The notes under the pieces are model-generated. The model was not told the DNA's origin. It did no database searches and saw only the letters and a program-made list of their open reading frames with translations. Shown one piece after another: positions 15,261 through 24,377 of a DNA stretch of 64,000 nucleotides. The position numbers and the translations under genes are program-made. Each line of letters starts with the position of its first letter. The first letter of the stretch is position 1. Source of the stretch: Siccirubricoccus deserti (GTDB lineage Bacteria; Pseudomonadota; Alphaproteobacteria; Acetobacterales; Acetobacteraceae); NCBI RefSeq assembly GCF_014283215.1, contig NZ_JACOMF010000014.1:59311-123310 (forward strand), in the 5' to 3' direction.

Positions 15261-17022
15261 GCCGCGGCGGGGCCGACAGCAAGACCGGTCCCGCATCGCC
15301 ACCTGGTTGCAGCCCACCGAGACGGCGGGCGGCATCCAATGTGGCCAGCACCGGCAGGCCGGCCGAGAGCAGCGGAATGCCGGTGCTGCCAAACTCCTCC
15401 AGTCGCAGATCCTCAGCCTGGGACAGGTCGAGTCGACGCAGACGGTCAAGGCAGCTGCGGTCGAGCGTACCGGCCGTCGCCACCCCAGGAGGCAGCGCCA
15501 GCCCCTCCAGCGCCCGGGCGATGGCGGCAAGGCGTTCCGCCGCATCGGGCCCATTGGGATCGAAGCCGAAGCCCTCATGCAACCCGGCCATGGCATCGAG
15601 CGCCGCCATCATCTGCGCTACCCGGCCCGGGTCCTGAACCGCGGGCAGCGGCATGGCTGCGGCCTGGCGCAACAGGCCGCCAAGCGCCCGCAGCGCGCCC
15701 GCGCCACGGCTCGGCATGTCGTAGGCTTCGGCGCATTCCGCCAGCGGCAGCCAGCGCAGCAGGTTGGCGGCGGCCGTCTCTCGCTCTGGCCAGGGCGGGC
15801 GTTCCGCCAGCCAGCAGGCGCGGTCGCGCAGCGCCTTGGCCAGCGCCGGCTGCTGCGCCGGGTCCCAGGGAGTGAGGCCAAACTGGCCACGCAGCAGCGC
15901 GAGTTGGCGGGCGAGGCTGCTCCATTGCATCAGCCTTCCGTAATCGCCCGCGTCGAGCGGCGGCATTGTCCCAGCACAGGCATCGAAGCCGGCGATCAGC
16001 CGGGCTAGCGCATCCCAATCGAGCGGGCTGCCGAGGCCGTTGCGGCACATCAGCCGGGCGGCCGCGGCCATGCCAGCAAGCGCCCCTGCCGTGACAGCGC
16101 CATAGGACGGCTGCCCCGGCCCATCCGGCGGGTCGGGCGGGGCTGCTTCCGCCGCTGGCTCGACCGAGGCCGGCCTGCCGCCCCAGCCTGTGGGCAGGCT
16201 GGCCGGCGGCAAGGCAGGCCAGGCGGCTGGCAGGCTGGGCATTGGACGGGCAGACAGCACCAGTGGCGGTGGGATCAGCCGCGGTAGCACGAGGCTGGGA
16301 GCCGCCGGTGCGGTGGGCAAAGCCCGGATCGAGTCCGGTGCCAGGGCGGCAAGCGGCCCCAGCACCGCCGGCGGTGGCGAGTCCAGCGCGGCAAGGCTGG
16401 CCCGCGCTTCGGCCAGGGCGGCGGGCAGCCCATCCGGGGCATTCCCGGCCCGCACCTGCAACTGCGCCAGCGCCGCATCGGCGGCCGCGGCCAATGCCGG
16501 AGAGGCGGCTGCGGGCAGCCGACGCAGCGGATTCGGGGCCTTGGCCGTCAGCGCCTGGACCAGCCCGCCAGCCGCCGCCCGAGCCTGGTCCAGGGCGGTA
16601 GCCGCATGCTGCCAACCGGCTTCCCGCAGCGCCACCTCAGCGGCATCGAGGCTGGCCCTGACGGCCTCGGCCTGGACGAGTGGGCTGGATCTCGGCGGTG
16701 CAGTCGGTGGCGCCGCGCTGCCGACCGCCCTCACTGCAACGACAGCCGGCACCCCGGTAGCGGCCTCGACCGCCCGCAGCCGCGGGTCACTCGCCAGCGG
16801 CGCGGGAAGCGCAGTGGGCAATGCCGCCCAGGGATCGGCCAGCGCCGCAGCCTCAGCCCGGCCGCCGATGAAGCCGGCCAACACCCGATCCGGCACGGCT
16901 TGCCGGGCAGAAGCCGGCGCCACCGCCAGCAGCACCGCCCGGTCCAACGCCGCCTGCACCGCATCGGGAATGCCGGGCCGCGCCAGGGCCGGTATCCGCC
17001 GCAACAGCTCCCCCGGCCGCAT
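15244..17022 (-). CDS. Unknown 592-aa protein translationally coupled to vgrG
   Basis: No family recognised. The protein is rich in alanine, proline and leucine. Residues 1-70 and about 120-250 are helical, about 255-310 a proline-rich linker (PRLIPPPLVLSARPMPSLPA), and about 310-592 a second helical domain with several tryptophans and cysteines. The last 70 residues include leucine-rich stretches (LDRLRRLDLSQAEDLRLEEF). No signal peptide or clear membrane segment is seen. Its ATG shares one base with the vgrG stop (TGATG), making it the last gene of the T6SS operon. That position is typical of VgrG cargo, adaptors or effectors; which one cannot be told. Confidence 0.65.
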   Translation of the reverse strand: MRPGELLRRIPALARPGIPDAVQAALDRAVLLAVAPASARQAVPDRVLAGFIGGRAEAAALADPWAALPTALPAPLASDPRLRAVEAATGVPAVVAVRAVGSAAPPTAPPRSSPLVQAEAVRASLDAAEVALREAGWQHAATALDQARAAAGGLVQALTAKAPNPLRRLPAAASPALAAAADAALAQLQVRAGNAPDGLPAALAEARASLAALDSPPPAVLGPLAALAPDSIRALPTAPAAPSLVLPRLIPPPLVLSARPMPSLPAAWPALPPASLPTGWGGRPASVEPAAEAAPPDPPDGPGQPSYGAVTAGALAGMAAAARLMCRNGLGSPLDWDALARLIAGFDACAGTMPPLDAGDYGRLMQWSSLARQLALLRGQFGLTPWDPAQQPALAKALRDRACWLAERPPWPERETAAANLLRWLPLAECAEAYDMPSRGAGALRALGGLLRQAAAMPLPAVQDPGRVAQMMAALDAMAGLHEGFGFDPNGPDAAERLAAIARALEGLALPPGVATAGTLDRSCLDRLRRLDLSQAEDLRLEEFGSTGIPLLSAGLPVLATLDAARRLGGLQPGGDAGPVLLSAPPRLRGIR

Positions 17023-19052
17023 CAGTTGATCTTCACGATGGCACCCTTCACCGTCAGCACCGCCCCGGCGCTGACCTCGCCGATGGCATCAGCCTTGAAG
17101 CTTGCCATCGCCCCCTTCACCTCGAGTTGCGCCGGCGAGGAGATGCTGACCCCGGCATTGCCCGCCGCCGAGAATTTCGCCGTCGCCGCCACCGCCACAT
17201 TCTGGTTGGCGCCGAGGTTTAGGCTGGTGGCGGCCTTCAGCGTGACCGTACCGCTGCTGCTGTCGATCTCGACCGAGGCGGCCTTGATGGTCAGCTTGCC
17301 GGTCACCGACAAGGTCATGTCGCCGCCGACGCTCAGGCTGTAGTCGCCGCTGACCTTGTGGGTGAAGGCGCTGCTGCTGGTATGGGTCTCGTCGCCCTTC
17401 ACCGTCACGGTCCGCTTGCCCTTGGCGATGCTCAGCGTCGCATCGCCCTCCGATACGGTGATCTTGCGCGCCTGCTTGACCGTCAGCGTCTCGTCATTGT
17501 CGATGGTGGTGGTGCGGTCGTGGGTAATGGTCTCGGTGACGTCGTTCAGCACCTCCAGCTTCAGGTCCTTCTGCGCTCGCAGATAGACCTCCTCGCTGCC
17601 GGTCTTGTCCTCGAAGCGCAGCTCATTCGCCGCATCGGCGGCACCGTTGGGGGAGCTCTTGCTCCTCAGCGTGCTGCGCGTCTTGCTGGCCGGCATGGCA
17701 TAGGGCAGCGTCTTCTCGGCATTGTGCACGCCGCCGATCACCAGCGGCTGGTCGGGGTCGCCGTCGAGGAAGCCGACCACCACCTCGGCGCCGACCCGTG
17801 GGGTGAAATTCGCGCCGAACCCGGCCCCGGCCCAGCCCTGCACCACGCGCAGCCAGCAGCTGCTGGTGTCATCGCTCTTGCCGCTGCGGTCCCAGTGGAA
17901 CTGCACCTTCACCCTGCCATACGTGTCAGTGTGGATCTCCTCGCCGGCGGGGCCCGTGACAATCGCAGTCTGGGCAGAGGCAATGCGCGGCTTCGGCGTC
18001 GCCGGCAGCGAGCGAAAGACGGTCGCCGCAGGCAGCGCCAGCACCTCCGCCGCATAGCTCTCCGGCGTCGCATCGATGCTGCAGGCGAGCACCGCCCAGT
18101 CGCCGTTCAGCTCGGCTCGCGGATGTCCGGCGAGGGTGAATTTCTGCCCGCAGGCCAACGAGCGTAGCGACCCGCGCAGCCGCAGCAGCTTGGCCGTCGC
18201 CGCATGCGCCGCGAGCCGCAGCTTTGCCAGATTCTCGCCGGCTGAAGCGCTGGCATAGCCGCCATCCCAGCCGTTCAGGGTGCGGGCTGCGCTGTCACCC
18301 TGCGCCTTGGCGTAAAGCGAGGTGGAGGGCGTCTCGAAGCTCCAGGCGTTGGTGCCGATCGCATCCGGCCGCATCCGCAGGTCGAGCGCGCAATCGGCAA
18401 CGGCGTCATCCTCGAAGCCACCCCCGGCATCGTGCCGCCAATGGAGCGTCGCGCCCGGGGTGGCGGCATAGGCATTGGCGTTGTCAGCCAGCACCAGGGT
18501 GTGGGCGCTGGCGGTATGGGTGAACCAGAAGCCGATGCCGGCATCCTCCATCAGCCGCCTGACGAAGGCCAGATTGCTCTCCTGCCACTGCACGCAATAA
18601 TCACGCGCGGCGTAGCTGCCGGTGAGGGACTTCTTGGTCTGGGTGACACCGGCGCCGGACAGCACCTGGGTCACGATATCGGTCACCGGCAGCGCCTGGA
18701 AGATGCGACAATCGCCGGACTGGTCCAGCAGCGCCAGCTTCGGCTCCAGCCGGGCGCGGAAGAAGGTGCGGCCGGGGTCGGGCCAGGCACCGGCAATGCC
18801 GAATTCCGTCAGCACGCCATGGATGTAGCGGATGCTGCCATCCGAGGCCTTGATGCTGGCTGCTGCCTCCGTGCCGATCAGATCGGCGCAAGCCGGACCG
18901 TCGCCATTGGCGTAGAGCTCCAGCTCATAGGCGAAGGTTTCGCTCATTGCCTCCCGGCCATGAATGCGGGAAAGCTGCAGCACGCCATCGCCTGCCGTGG
19001 TGGTGATCGACAGGTATTGCGAGCCCTGCCGCAGATCCTGTGGCGCGGTCAT
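17022..19052 (-). CDS. vgrG: T6SS spike protein VgrG (TssI)
   Basis: A 676-residue trimeric spike protein at the tip of the Hcp tube. The N-terminal gp27-like part contains YCVQWQESNLAFVRRLMEDA. The gp5-like OB fold follows (DTYGRVKVQFHWDRSGKSDD, then SCWLRVVQGWAGAGFG and PRVGAEVVVGFLDGDPDQPL). The C-terminus is the beta-prism of repeated strands (TLTVKQARKITVSEGDATLS, then TLSVTGKLTIKAAS). It ends with MVF-free strand sequence TVKGAIVKIN, with no effector extension, so cargo would ride on PAAR or the downstream protein. It overlaps clpV by 4 bp. Confidence 0.93.
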   Translation of the reverse strand: MTAPQDLRQGSQYLSITTTAGDGVLQLSRIHGREAMSETFAYELELYANGDGPACADLIGTEAAASIKASDGSIRYIHGVLTEFGIAGAWPDPGRTFFRARLEPKLALLDQSGDCRIFQALPVTDIVTQVLSGAGVTQTKKSLTGSYAARDYCVQWQESNLAFVRRLMEDAGIGFWFTHTASAHTLVLADNANAYAATPGATLHWRHDAGGGFEDDAVADCALDLRMRPDAIGTNAWSFETPSTSLYAKAQGDSAARTLNGWDGGYASASAGENLAKLRLAAHAATAKLLRLRGSLRSLACGQKFTLAGHPRAELNGDWAVLACSIDATPESYAAEVLALPAATVFRSLPATPKPRIASAQTAIVTGPAGEEIHTDTYGRVKVQFHWDRSGKSDDTSSCWLRVVQGWAGAGFGANFTPRVGAEVVVGFLDGDPDQPLVIGGVHNAEKTLPYAMPASKTRSTLRSKSSPNGAADAANELRFEDKTGSEEVYLRAQKDLKLEVLNDVTETITHDRTTTIDNDETLTVKQARKITVSEGDATLSIAKGKRTVTVKGDETHTSSSAFTHKVSGDYSLSVGGDMTLSVTGKLTIKAASVEIDSSSGTVTLKAATSLNLGANQNVAVAATAKFSAAGNAGVSISSPAQLEVKGAMASFKADAIGEVSAGAVLTVKGAIVKIN

Positions 19053-21598
19053 GCCACGGCCTCGAACCGGCAGGCGACGCCGCCTTCGGCATCGAGATCG
19101 ACCTCCACCGCGGCGAATCCCTCGCCGCGCGCCAGCCGCAGCAGCACGGCCTCGGCAAGCTGCGGCAGCAGCAGATTCTCCATGACCTGATCGGCCAGCC
19201 GCGCGCCGCCGCCGGGCATCGCAAGGCATTGCCCCAGCACCGCCTGCGTCACCGCCGGGCTGAAGCCGACCCGTGCCCGATGCTGTGCGGCAAGCCGCGC
19301 CGCCACCTTCGCCAGCTTCAGATCGACCACCCGCGCGACGGTCTCCGGCGCCAGCGGCAGATAGGGCACGATGGTGCAGCGGGCGAGAAAGGCCGGCCTG
19401 AAGCGCGCCAGCAGATCAGGGCGGATCGCCTCGGCCAGCGCATCGGCATCCGTCTCGCCGGCGGCGACCAGCGCCTCGATCCGCTCGGCGCCGAGGTTGG
19501 CGGTCATGACGATGACGCTGTGGCGGAAATCCACCTCGACGCCCTCGCTGTCTTCCAGCCTGCCCTTGTCGAAGACCTGGTAGAACAGATCGGTGACATC
19601 GGGATGGGCCTTCTCCAGTTCATCCAGCAGCACCACCGAATAGGGCTGGCGCCGCACCGCCTCGGTCAGCATGCCGCCCTGGCCGTAGCCGACATAGCCG
19701 GGCGGAGCACCTTTCAGCAGCGCCACGCTGTGCGCCTCCTGGAACTCCGACATGCTGATGGTGACGAGGCCGCGCTCGCCGCCGAACAGCAGATCGGCCA
19801 GCGCCTGCGCGGTTTCCGTCTTGCCGACGCCGGTCGGGCCGCAGAGCAGGAAGACGCCGGCCGGCTTGCCGGGGTCGGCGAGGCCGGCACGCCAGCTGCG
19901 CAGCCGCCGTGCGATCACCTCCAGCGCCTGGTCCTGACCGATGACCCGCCGCGCCAGCGCCGGCGCCGCCTCCAGCACCGCCGCCAGATCATCCTTCAGC
20001 ATCCCGCCCACCGGGATGCCGGTCCAGCCCGCCACCACCTCGCCGACCAGGCGGGCATCCACCTCCACCGGCACCATCGGCGCCTCGCCCTGCAACTCGG
20101 CGAGTTGCTGCCGCAGCGCCGCCACCACCTGCGCCGCCGGCAGCCCGGGTGCCGTCAGCAACGCCTGCAATTCCAGCACCAACGCCCGCTCCTGTCCCCA
20201 ACGCGCGGTCAGCGCCGCGTGCTGGCGCGCCACCGCCGCGGCCTCCTCGGCCAGCGCCGCGAGGCGCGGTGCATGCAGCGCGCCGACCTGGGCCTCCCGT
20301 TGCAGCCGGGTGGTCTCCTCGGCGATCGCTGTCTGGCGGTCGGCCAGCGCCAGCAGCGCCGAAGGCTGCGCGCCGCGGGCGACGGCGGCGCGGGCGCAGG
20401 CGGTGTCCAGCACCGACAGTGCCTTGTCCGGCTGCTGCCGGCCGCTGATGTAGCGCGAGGTCAAAAGCACCGCCGCCGCCACCGCATCCTCGGTGATGCG
20501 CACGTCGTGATGCGATTCCAGCTTCGCCACCACCCCGCGCAGCATGCGGACCGCCACCGGATCGGCCGGCTCCGCTACCTTCACCACCTGGAAGCGGCGG
20601 GCCAGCGCCGGGTCCTTCTCCACATGCCGCTTGTATTCGGCCCAGGTGGTGGCGGCGATGCAGCGCAACTCGCCACGCGCCAGCGCCGGCTTCAGCAGAT
20701 TGGCGGCATCCCCCTGCCCGGCCTGGCCGCCGGCGCCGATCAGCGTGTGCGCCTCATCGATGAATAGAATCACCGGCGTGCCGGAGACGGCGGCGACCAC
20801 GGATTTCAGCCGCTGCTCGAACTCCCCGCGCACCCCCGCGCCGGCCTGCAACAGTCCGAGGTCGAGGCTGCGCACCGCCATGGGTTTCAGCGGTCCCGGC
20901 ACCGCGCCGGCGGCGATGCGCTGGGCCAGCGCCTCGGCGATCGCGGTCTTGCCGACGCCGGGCTCGCCGACCAGCAACGGGTTGTTCTGCCGGCGGCGCA
21001 TCAATATGTCGATCGCCTGCTCCAGCTCGGCATCGCGGCCGAGGATCGGGTCCAACCGGCCTTCCCGCGCCAGCGCCGTCAGGTCGATGGTGTATTGCTC
21101 CAGCTCCGTACCCCCGGCGGATGCGGCGCCACCGGGCGACAGCAGCAGGCGCAGCCGGGCAGCAAGGTCGTCGCGCGGGATGGCGAGCAGCCGCGGACAG
21201 GCCTCCACCAGCGCCGAGCGGCAGGTGTCGCGCTGCAGGATCGCCAGCAGCAGCGCCCCCGGCCGCACCACTCCCTCCTGCAACGTCAGCGAGGCGACCA
21301 CCCACCCCTCCTCGATGGCATCGAGGAGCACGTTGTCGAGTGTCGGGGTCCGTGTCGCGCCGCGCGCCTCGCCTTCCAGCGCGCGGCGGATCTGCTGTGC
21401 CGCAGCCTCCGGCACGATGCCGTATTGCGTCAGCACCAGCCCCCAATCGCCATCGGGCGGGTCGAGGAATTGCAGCATGAGGTGCTCGATCAGCACCGCC
21501 CCGTGCGTCGCAGTGGCGCAGGCATTGGCGGCGCGTTCCAGCGCCCGCTTGCACTCCGGCCCCAGCTTGCCGATGAGTTGGCGAATGTCGCGGCTCAT
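19049..21598 (-). CDS. clpV: T6SS sheath-disassembly ATPase ClpV (TssH)
   Basis: A AAA+ unfoldase of 849 residues that recycles contracted TssBC sheaths. The Clp N-domain is residues 1-150. The first ATPase has Walker A GEPGVGKTA (211-218), and a ClpB-type middle coiled coil is around 400-500. The second ATPase has Walker A GPTGVGKTE and the motifs VVLLDELEKAHPDVTDLFYQ and GYVGYGQGGMLTEAVRR. The N-terminal sequence differs from ClpB in the way expected for TssH, and its place between tssG and vgrG confirms the role. Both ends overlap neighbours by 4 bp. Confidence 0.95.
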   Translation of the reverse strand: MSRDIRQLIGKLGPECKRALERAANACATATHGAVLIEHLMLQFLDPPDGDWGLVLTQYGIVPEAAAQQIRRALEGEARGATRTPTLDNVLLDAIEEGWVVASLTLQEGVVRPGALLLAILQRDTCRSALVEACPRLLAIPRDDLAARLRLLLSPGGAASAGGTELEQYTIDLTALAREGRLDPILGRDAELEQAIDILMRRRQNNPLLVGEPGVGKTAIAEALAQRIAAGAVPGPLKPMAVRSLDLGLLQAGAGVRGEFEQRLKSVVAAVSGTPVILFIDEAHTLIGAGGQAGQGDAANLLKPALARGELRCIAATTWAEYKRHVEKDPALARRFQVVKVAEPADPVAVRMLRGVVAKLESHHDVRITEDAVAAAVLLTSRYISGRQQPDKALSVLDTACARAAVARGAQPSALLALADRQTAIAEETTRLQREAQVGALHAPRLAALAEEAAAVARQHAALTARWGQERALVLELQALLTAPGLPAAQVVAALRQQLAELQGEAPMVPVEVDARLVGEVVAGWTGIPVGGMLKDDLAAVLEAAPALARRVIGQDQALEVIARRLRSWRAGLADPGKPAGVFLLCGPTGVGKTETAQALADLLFGGERGLVTISMSEFQEAHSVALLKGAPPGYVGYGQGGMLTEAVRRQPYSVVLLDELEKAHPDVTDLFYQVFDKGRLEDSEGVEVDFRHSVIVMTANLGAERIEALVAAGETDADALAEAIRPDLLARFRPAFLARCTIVPYLPLAPETVARVVDLKLAKVAARLAAQHRARVGFSPAVTQAVLGQCLAMPGGGARLADQVMENLLLPQLAEAVLLRLARGEGFAAVEVDLDAEGGVACRFEAVA

Positions 21599-22299
21599 GC
21601 CGCCTCGCCTGCGCGGAAGCGGATGGTGGCGGTGCCCTGCTGCCTTCCGGCAAGGAAGCTGGTCCAGCCGAGCCGGCTGGCCTGCTCAGGCCTGGTCGAG
21701 GCGCGGAGCACCGGCACGGCCTCCGGCTTCAGCGTGAGTTCGATCACGAAATCCAGCTCCTCCGTTTTGTGGAAGCGGGTCAGGGCGGTCAGCGCGCGGC
21801 AAGCCGCGCCGCCGGGCAGCAGGGCAAGATGTTGCGCCAAGGTCAGCGGCCCGGCGGCGATGGTGAAGCTGCTGCCGACATCCCAGACCCTGCCGCCGAG
21901 CTGCGCCTCCTGGCCAAGCCGCTGGTAGCGGCCACCGGGGCCAATGCGGGTGCGGTCCTCGGCCTCGATCCGCAGCCAGCGGCCGCGGAAGGGCCGCACC
22001 TTCACCGCCACCCCGAGTTGACGCTGCAGGACGACCTGCATCCCCATGGCCGAGCGGCCACGGCCGATCGCCAGACCCGCGTGCGGCAGCAGCGCTGAAT
22101 CGGGTAACGGCAGCCGGCCACGCAGCGACGGCAGGCCGAGGCCGAGCAGCGCGAAGGCAATGCGTCCCGCCGGCCCTTCCGCCGGCGACAGCCCACCGAA
22201 GCCCGGCCGCAGCCGCGCATGAGCGCGTACCATCAGCGCGAAGAGCCGATGCTCGAAGATGCTAAGGAAGCGGAGCGCCGCGTAGTCGCCACGGCGCAA
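21595..22299 (-). CDS. TssG C-terminal fragment (after the TAG)
   Basis: A 234-residue open frame in the same frame as the N-terminal fragment. The first possible start is TTG or ATG-like codons at about 22299, with no Shine-Dalgarno. It holds the rest of TssG (ALRFLSIFEHRLFALMVRAH onward) and ends with a 4-bp overlap with clpV. It would need re-initiation or stop read-through to be made. Confidence 0.55.
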   Translation of the reverse strand: MRRGDYAALRFLSIFEHRLFALMVRAHARLRPGFGGLSPAEGPAGRIAFALLGLGLPSLRGRLPLPDSALLPHAGLAIGRGRSAMGMQVVLQRQLGVAVKVRPFRGRWLRIEAEDRTRIGPGGRYQRLGQEAQLGGRVWDVGSSFTIAAGPLTLAQHLALLPGGAACRALTALTRFHKTEELDFVIELTLKPEAVPVLRASTRPEQASRLGWTSFLAGRQQGTATIRFRAGEAA

Positions 22300-22302
22300 C
22301 CG

Positions 22303-22623
22303 CTAAGCCATTTCCTCGGTGATCCAGCCCGGCAACGGACCATGGTGACCAAGCAGGCCGAAGGCGGCGGAATGCAGCACGGGCGGCACCGCCGAATCCG
22401 CCGGCCATTCCACCCGCTCCACCTCCGAGATCGGGAAGCGCAGATGCGGTACACCGCGGTAGGCGAAGACTTCTCGCCGCGGCGCCGCACCCTCCCCGAC
22501 CGGCGCGCGACCTTCACGGCGGCCGAACTGGCTGAGGAGCGAGGCCGCCTGCAGCAGCTCAACCCCGCCGCCGGCCAGTACCGTGGCTAGAGCAGGGGGA
22601 CGGCGCCGGTGCGGGGCGGCCAT
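22303..22623 (-). CDS. TssG N-terminal fragment (before the TAG)
   Basis: A 106-residue open frame from ATG 22623 to TAG 22303-22305, overlapping the end of tssF by 37 bp. It carries the first third of TssG, including FAYRGVPHLRFPISEVERVE and FGLLGHHGPLPG. Alone it lacks the region needed for TssF contact and is unlikely to function. An in-frame ATG at 22707 would extend it into tssF and is not preferred. Confidence 0.6.
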   Translation of the reverse strand: MAAPHRRRPPALATVLAGGGVELLQAASLLSQFGRREGRAPVGEGAAPRREVFAYRGVPHLRFPISEVERVEWPADSAVPPVLHSAAFGLLGHHGPLPGWITEEMA

Positions 22624-24377
22624 GCGTGCCAAACTCCATGGCGCTGCTGGCTCAGCAGCGTCAACTGGGTGAAAGAATTGACCGAGGCTTGCAGCGCCAG
22701 GAAGCATTCCAACACTGCGCCCAGCAGCAGCGCGCTACCGCCAGCGAAGCGCCGCTCATCGCAGGTCAGGGTGATCGCCAGCCCCTGGCCGAGCGCCGAG
22801 CGCACACCGCGGCCGATGCGGCGGGTGACGCGGCGGCAGTGCAACTCGCGCAATCCGAGGACCTGTTCGCGCGCCGCGTCGTCATCCGGCGCAGCATGCA
22901 GCAGCAGGATCTCGCGCAGCGCCGTCAGCGCATCCGGCCCGCCGCTGAGCGAGAGGTAATTGAGATTGAGATGCGAGACCAGGCGCCAGGCGGTCTCGCC
23001 ACCCAGCGGCGCGGCCCGCGGTGCGCTGGGCCGTAACAGGCAAATAGCGCGAGCACCGCCGGCGGCTTCGTCGAATTCAAGCCGGGCACCAGCCGGTACC
23101 TGCTCCGCCAGCAGGCGGTTGGTGCAGAGGCAGTGCGCGAGCACCGTCAGCTCCGCCGGATTGGCCGGCGCAAGCGATGGATCGACCAAGGAGAGCCAGA
23201 CATCGCTGCCGCCGATGGCACCACGCTCGGCCGGGGTGCGACGCATCAGCCAGGCCGCGCCGTCGGCCTCGCCGCTGCCATGCTCGATCGCGAAACAGGG
23301 CCGGATGTCGCGCCATACCTCGGTCTCGACATCCCAGCCGCGCAGCCGGGTGACGCTGTGCACCTCCATCACCGGCTCCAGGCGCGCATCGGGCACCAGC
23401 TTGTATTCGGCGCGGCGCCAGTCGAGCCGGATCGGCTCGGCCACATGCTCGAACAGGTTCACCACCGGCGTGCAGCCCAGCAGCAGGCTTTCGGCGGTCA
23501 GCGCCAGCGGGCCTGGCGGCACCGGCAGCAGGAACAGCAGCTCGACCCGCGTGCAGGCCGGCAGCGGCGGGAGGTGCAGGTCGAGGAAGCGGAACTTGTC
23601 CGGGAAGGCAAAGTAGTCGTGCAGCAGCGCATAGGCAGGGTGCACGCGGCATGCATCCGGCAGCAGCGCTTCCTCCGGCGCGAAGCCCACCGGACGCAGC
23701 GCCTGGGCCACGGGACGCAGGATCGGCGCCGCACCCTCCGGAATGAAGGCGATGCGGTCGCAGCCGGCAATCAGCACCTCGTACAGGCGCGCCGCCGCCG
23801 CCGCCTCCCCGCCGAGGTAGAAGCGCAGGCTGCCGCCGCCAAGGCTGGCCGCCGTGCCCTCCACCAGTTCCAGCCGCAGCCGCAGCACCGCCGCAGCCGG
23901 GTCGTGGTCGAGGAAGCCCCAGGCATCGGTGGTCCGCACCTCCGCCGGCTCGGTACGGATCGGCCAGAGGCGCGTCTCGAAGCAGGTGTGGAAGCGACAG
24001 CGCAGATCATCCGCGGTGCGGGCGCTCAGCATCGCGCCGCGCGGCACCGCCAGCCCGGCGGGCGGCACCACCGCCGCCTGCAGCCGCACCACCGTCGCCG
24101 CCGGTTGCGGCGCCGCCAGCTGCGGATAGAGAAGGCCGAGCAGCGCTTCCGTCATGCGCGGGAACTCGCCGTCGATCGCCCGCTGCACCCGGCCTGAGAG
24201 GAAGGCGAAGCTTTCGATCAGTCGCTCGACATGCGGGTCGCTGCTCTCATCCGGCCCGAGCTCCAGCCGGCCCGCGACCTTCGGGTAGGTGGTGGCGAAT
24301 TCACCGCCGGCGGCACGCAGGTAGTGCAGCTCGCGCTGATAGTAGCCGAGCACATCGTCGCGGGCACGGTTCGACAT
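22587..24377 (-). CDS. tssF: T6SS baseplate protein TssF
   Basis: A baseplate wedge protein of 596 residues, the usual length for the VasA/ImpG family. The N-terminus (YYQRELHYLRAAGGEFATTY, then KVAGRLELGPDESSDPHVER) and the LIESFAFLSGRVQRAIDGEF stretch are diagnostic. The C-terminus (LQASVNSFTQLTLLSQ, then WPPRTGAVPLL) is complete. The ATG at 24377 shares one base with the tssE stop. Its partner TssG is broken downstream, so this intact protein may have no baseplate to join. Confidence 0.95.
   Translation of the reverse strand: MSNRARDDVLGYYQRELHYLRAAGGEFATTYPKVAGRLELGPDESSDPHVERLIESFAFLSGRVQRAIDGEFPRMTEALLGLLYPQLAAPQPAATVVRLQAAVVPPAGLAVPRGAMLSARTADDLRCRFHTCFETRLWPIRTEPAEVRTTDAWGFLDHDPAAAVLRLRLELVEGTAASLGGGSLRFYLGGEAAAAARLYEVLIAGCDRIAFIPEGAAPILRPVAQALRPVGFAPEEALLPDACRVHPAYALLHDYFAFPDKFRFLDLHLPPLPACTRVELLFLLPVPPGPLALTAESLLLGCTPVVNLFEHVAEPIRLDWRRAEYKLVPDARLEPVMEVHSVTRLRGWDVETEVWRDIRPCFAIEHGSGEADGAAWLMRRTPAERGAIGGSDVWLSLVDPSLAPANPAELTVLAHCLCTNRLLAEQVPAGARLEFDEAAGGARAICLLRPSAPRAAPLGGETAWRLVSHLNLNYLSLSGGPDALTALREILLLHAAPDDDAAREQVLGLRELHCRRVTRRIGRGVRSALGQGLAITLTCDERRFAGGSALLLGAVLECFLALQASVNSFTQLTLLSQQRHGVWHAWPPRTGAVPLL

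Larger units (their letters stand above)
21595..22623 (-). pseudogene. tssG: T6SS baseplate gene tssG interrupted by one in-frame TAG
   Basis: TssG is a wedge component of the T6SS baseplate with TssE, TssF and TssK. The whole coding region, about 342 codons, is present in one frame and starts at ATG 22623, inside the end of tssF. A single TAG lies at 22303-22305, between ITEEMA and RLRRGDYAALRF, in the middle of a conserved stretch where homologues read through. The flanking sequence stays in frame and family-like on both sides (AAFGLLGHHGPLPGWITEEM, then SIFEHRLFALMVRAHARL). A nonsense mutation (for instance CAG or TGG to TAG) is the simplest cause; a base-call error is possible. Confidence 0.85.

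Noticed and set aside
17281..17520. Periodic sequence in the vgrG C-terminal region considered as a DNA repeat
   Set aside because: It reflects the repeating beta-strands of the VgrG spike and is not a nucleotide-level repeat.
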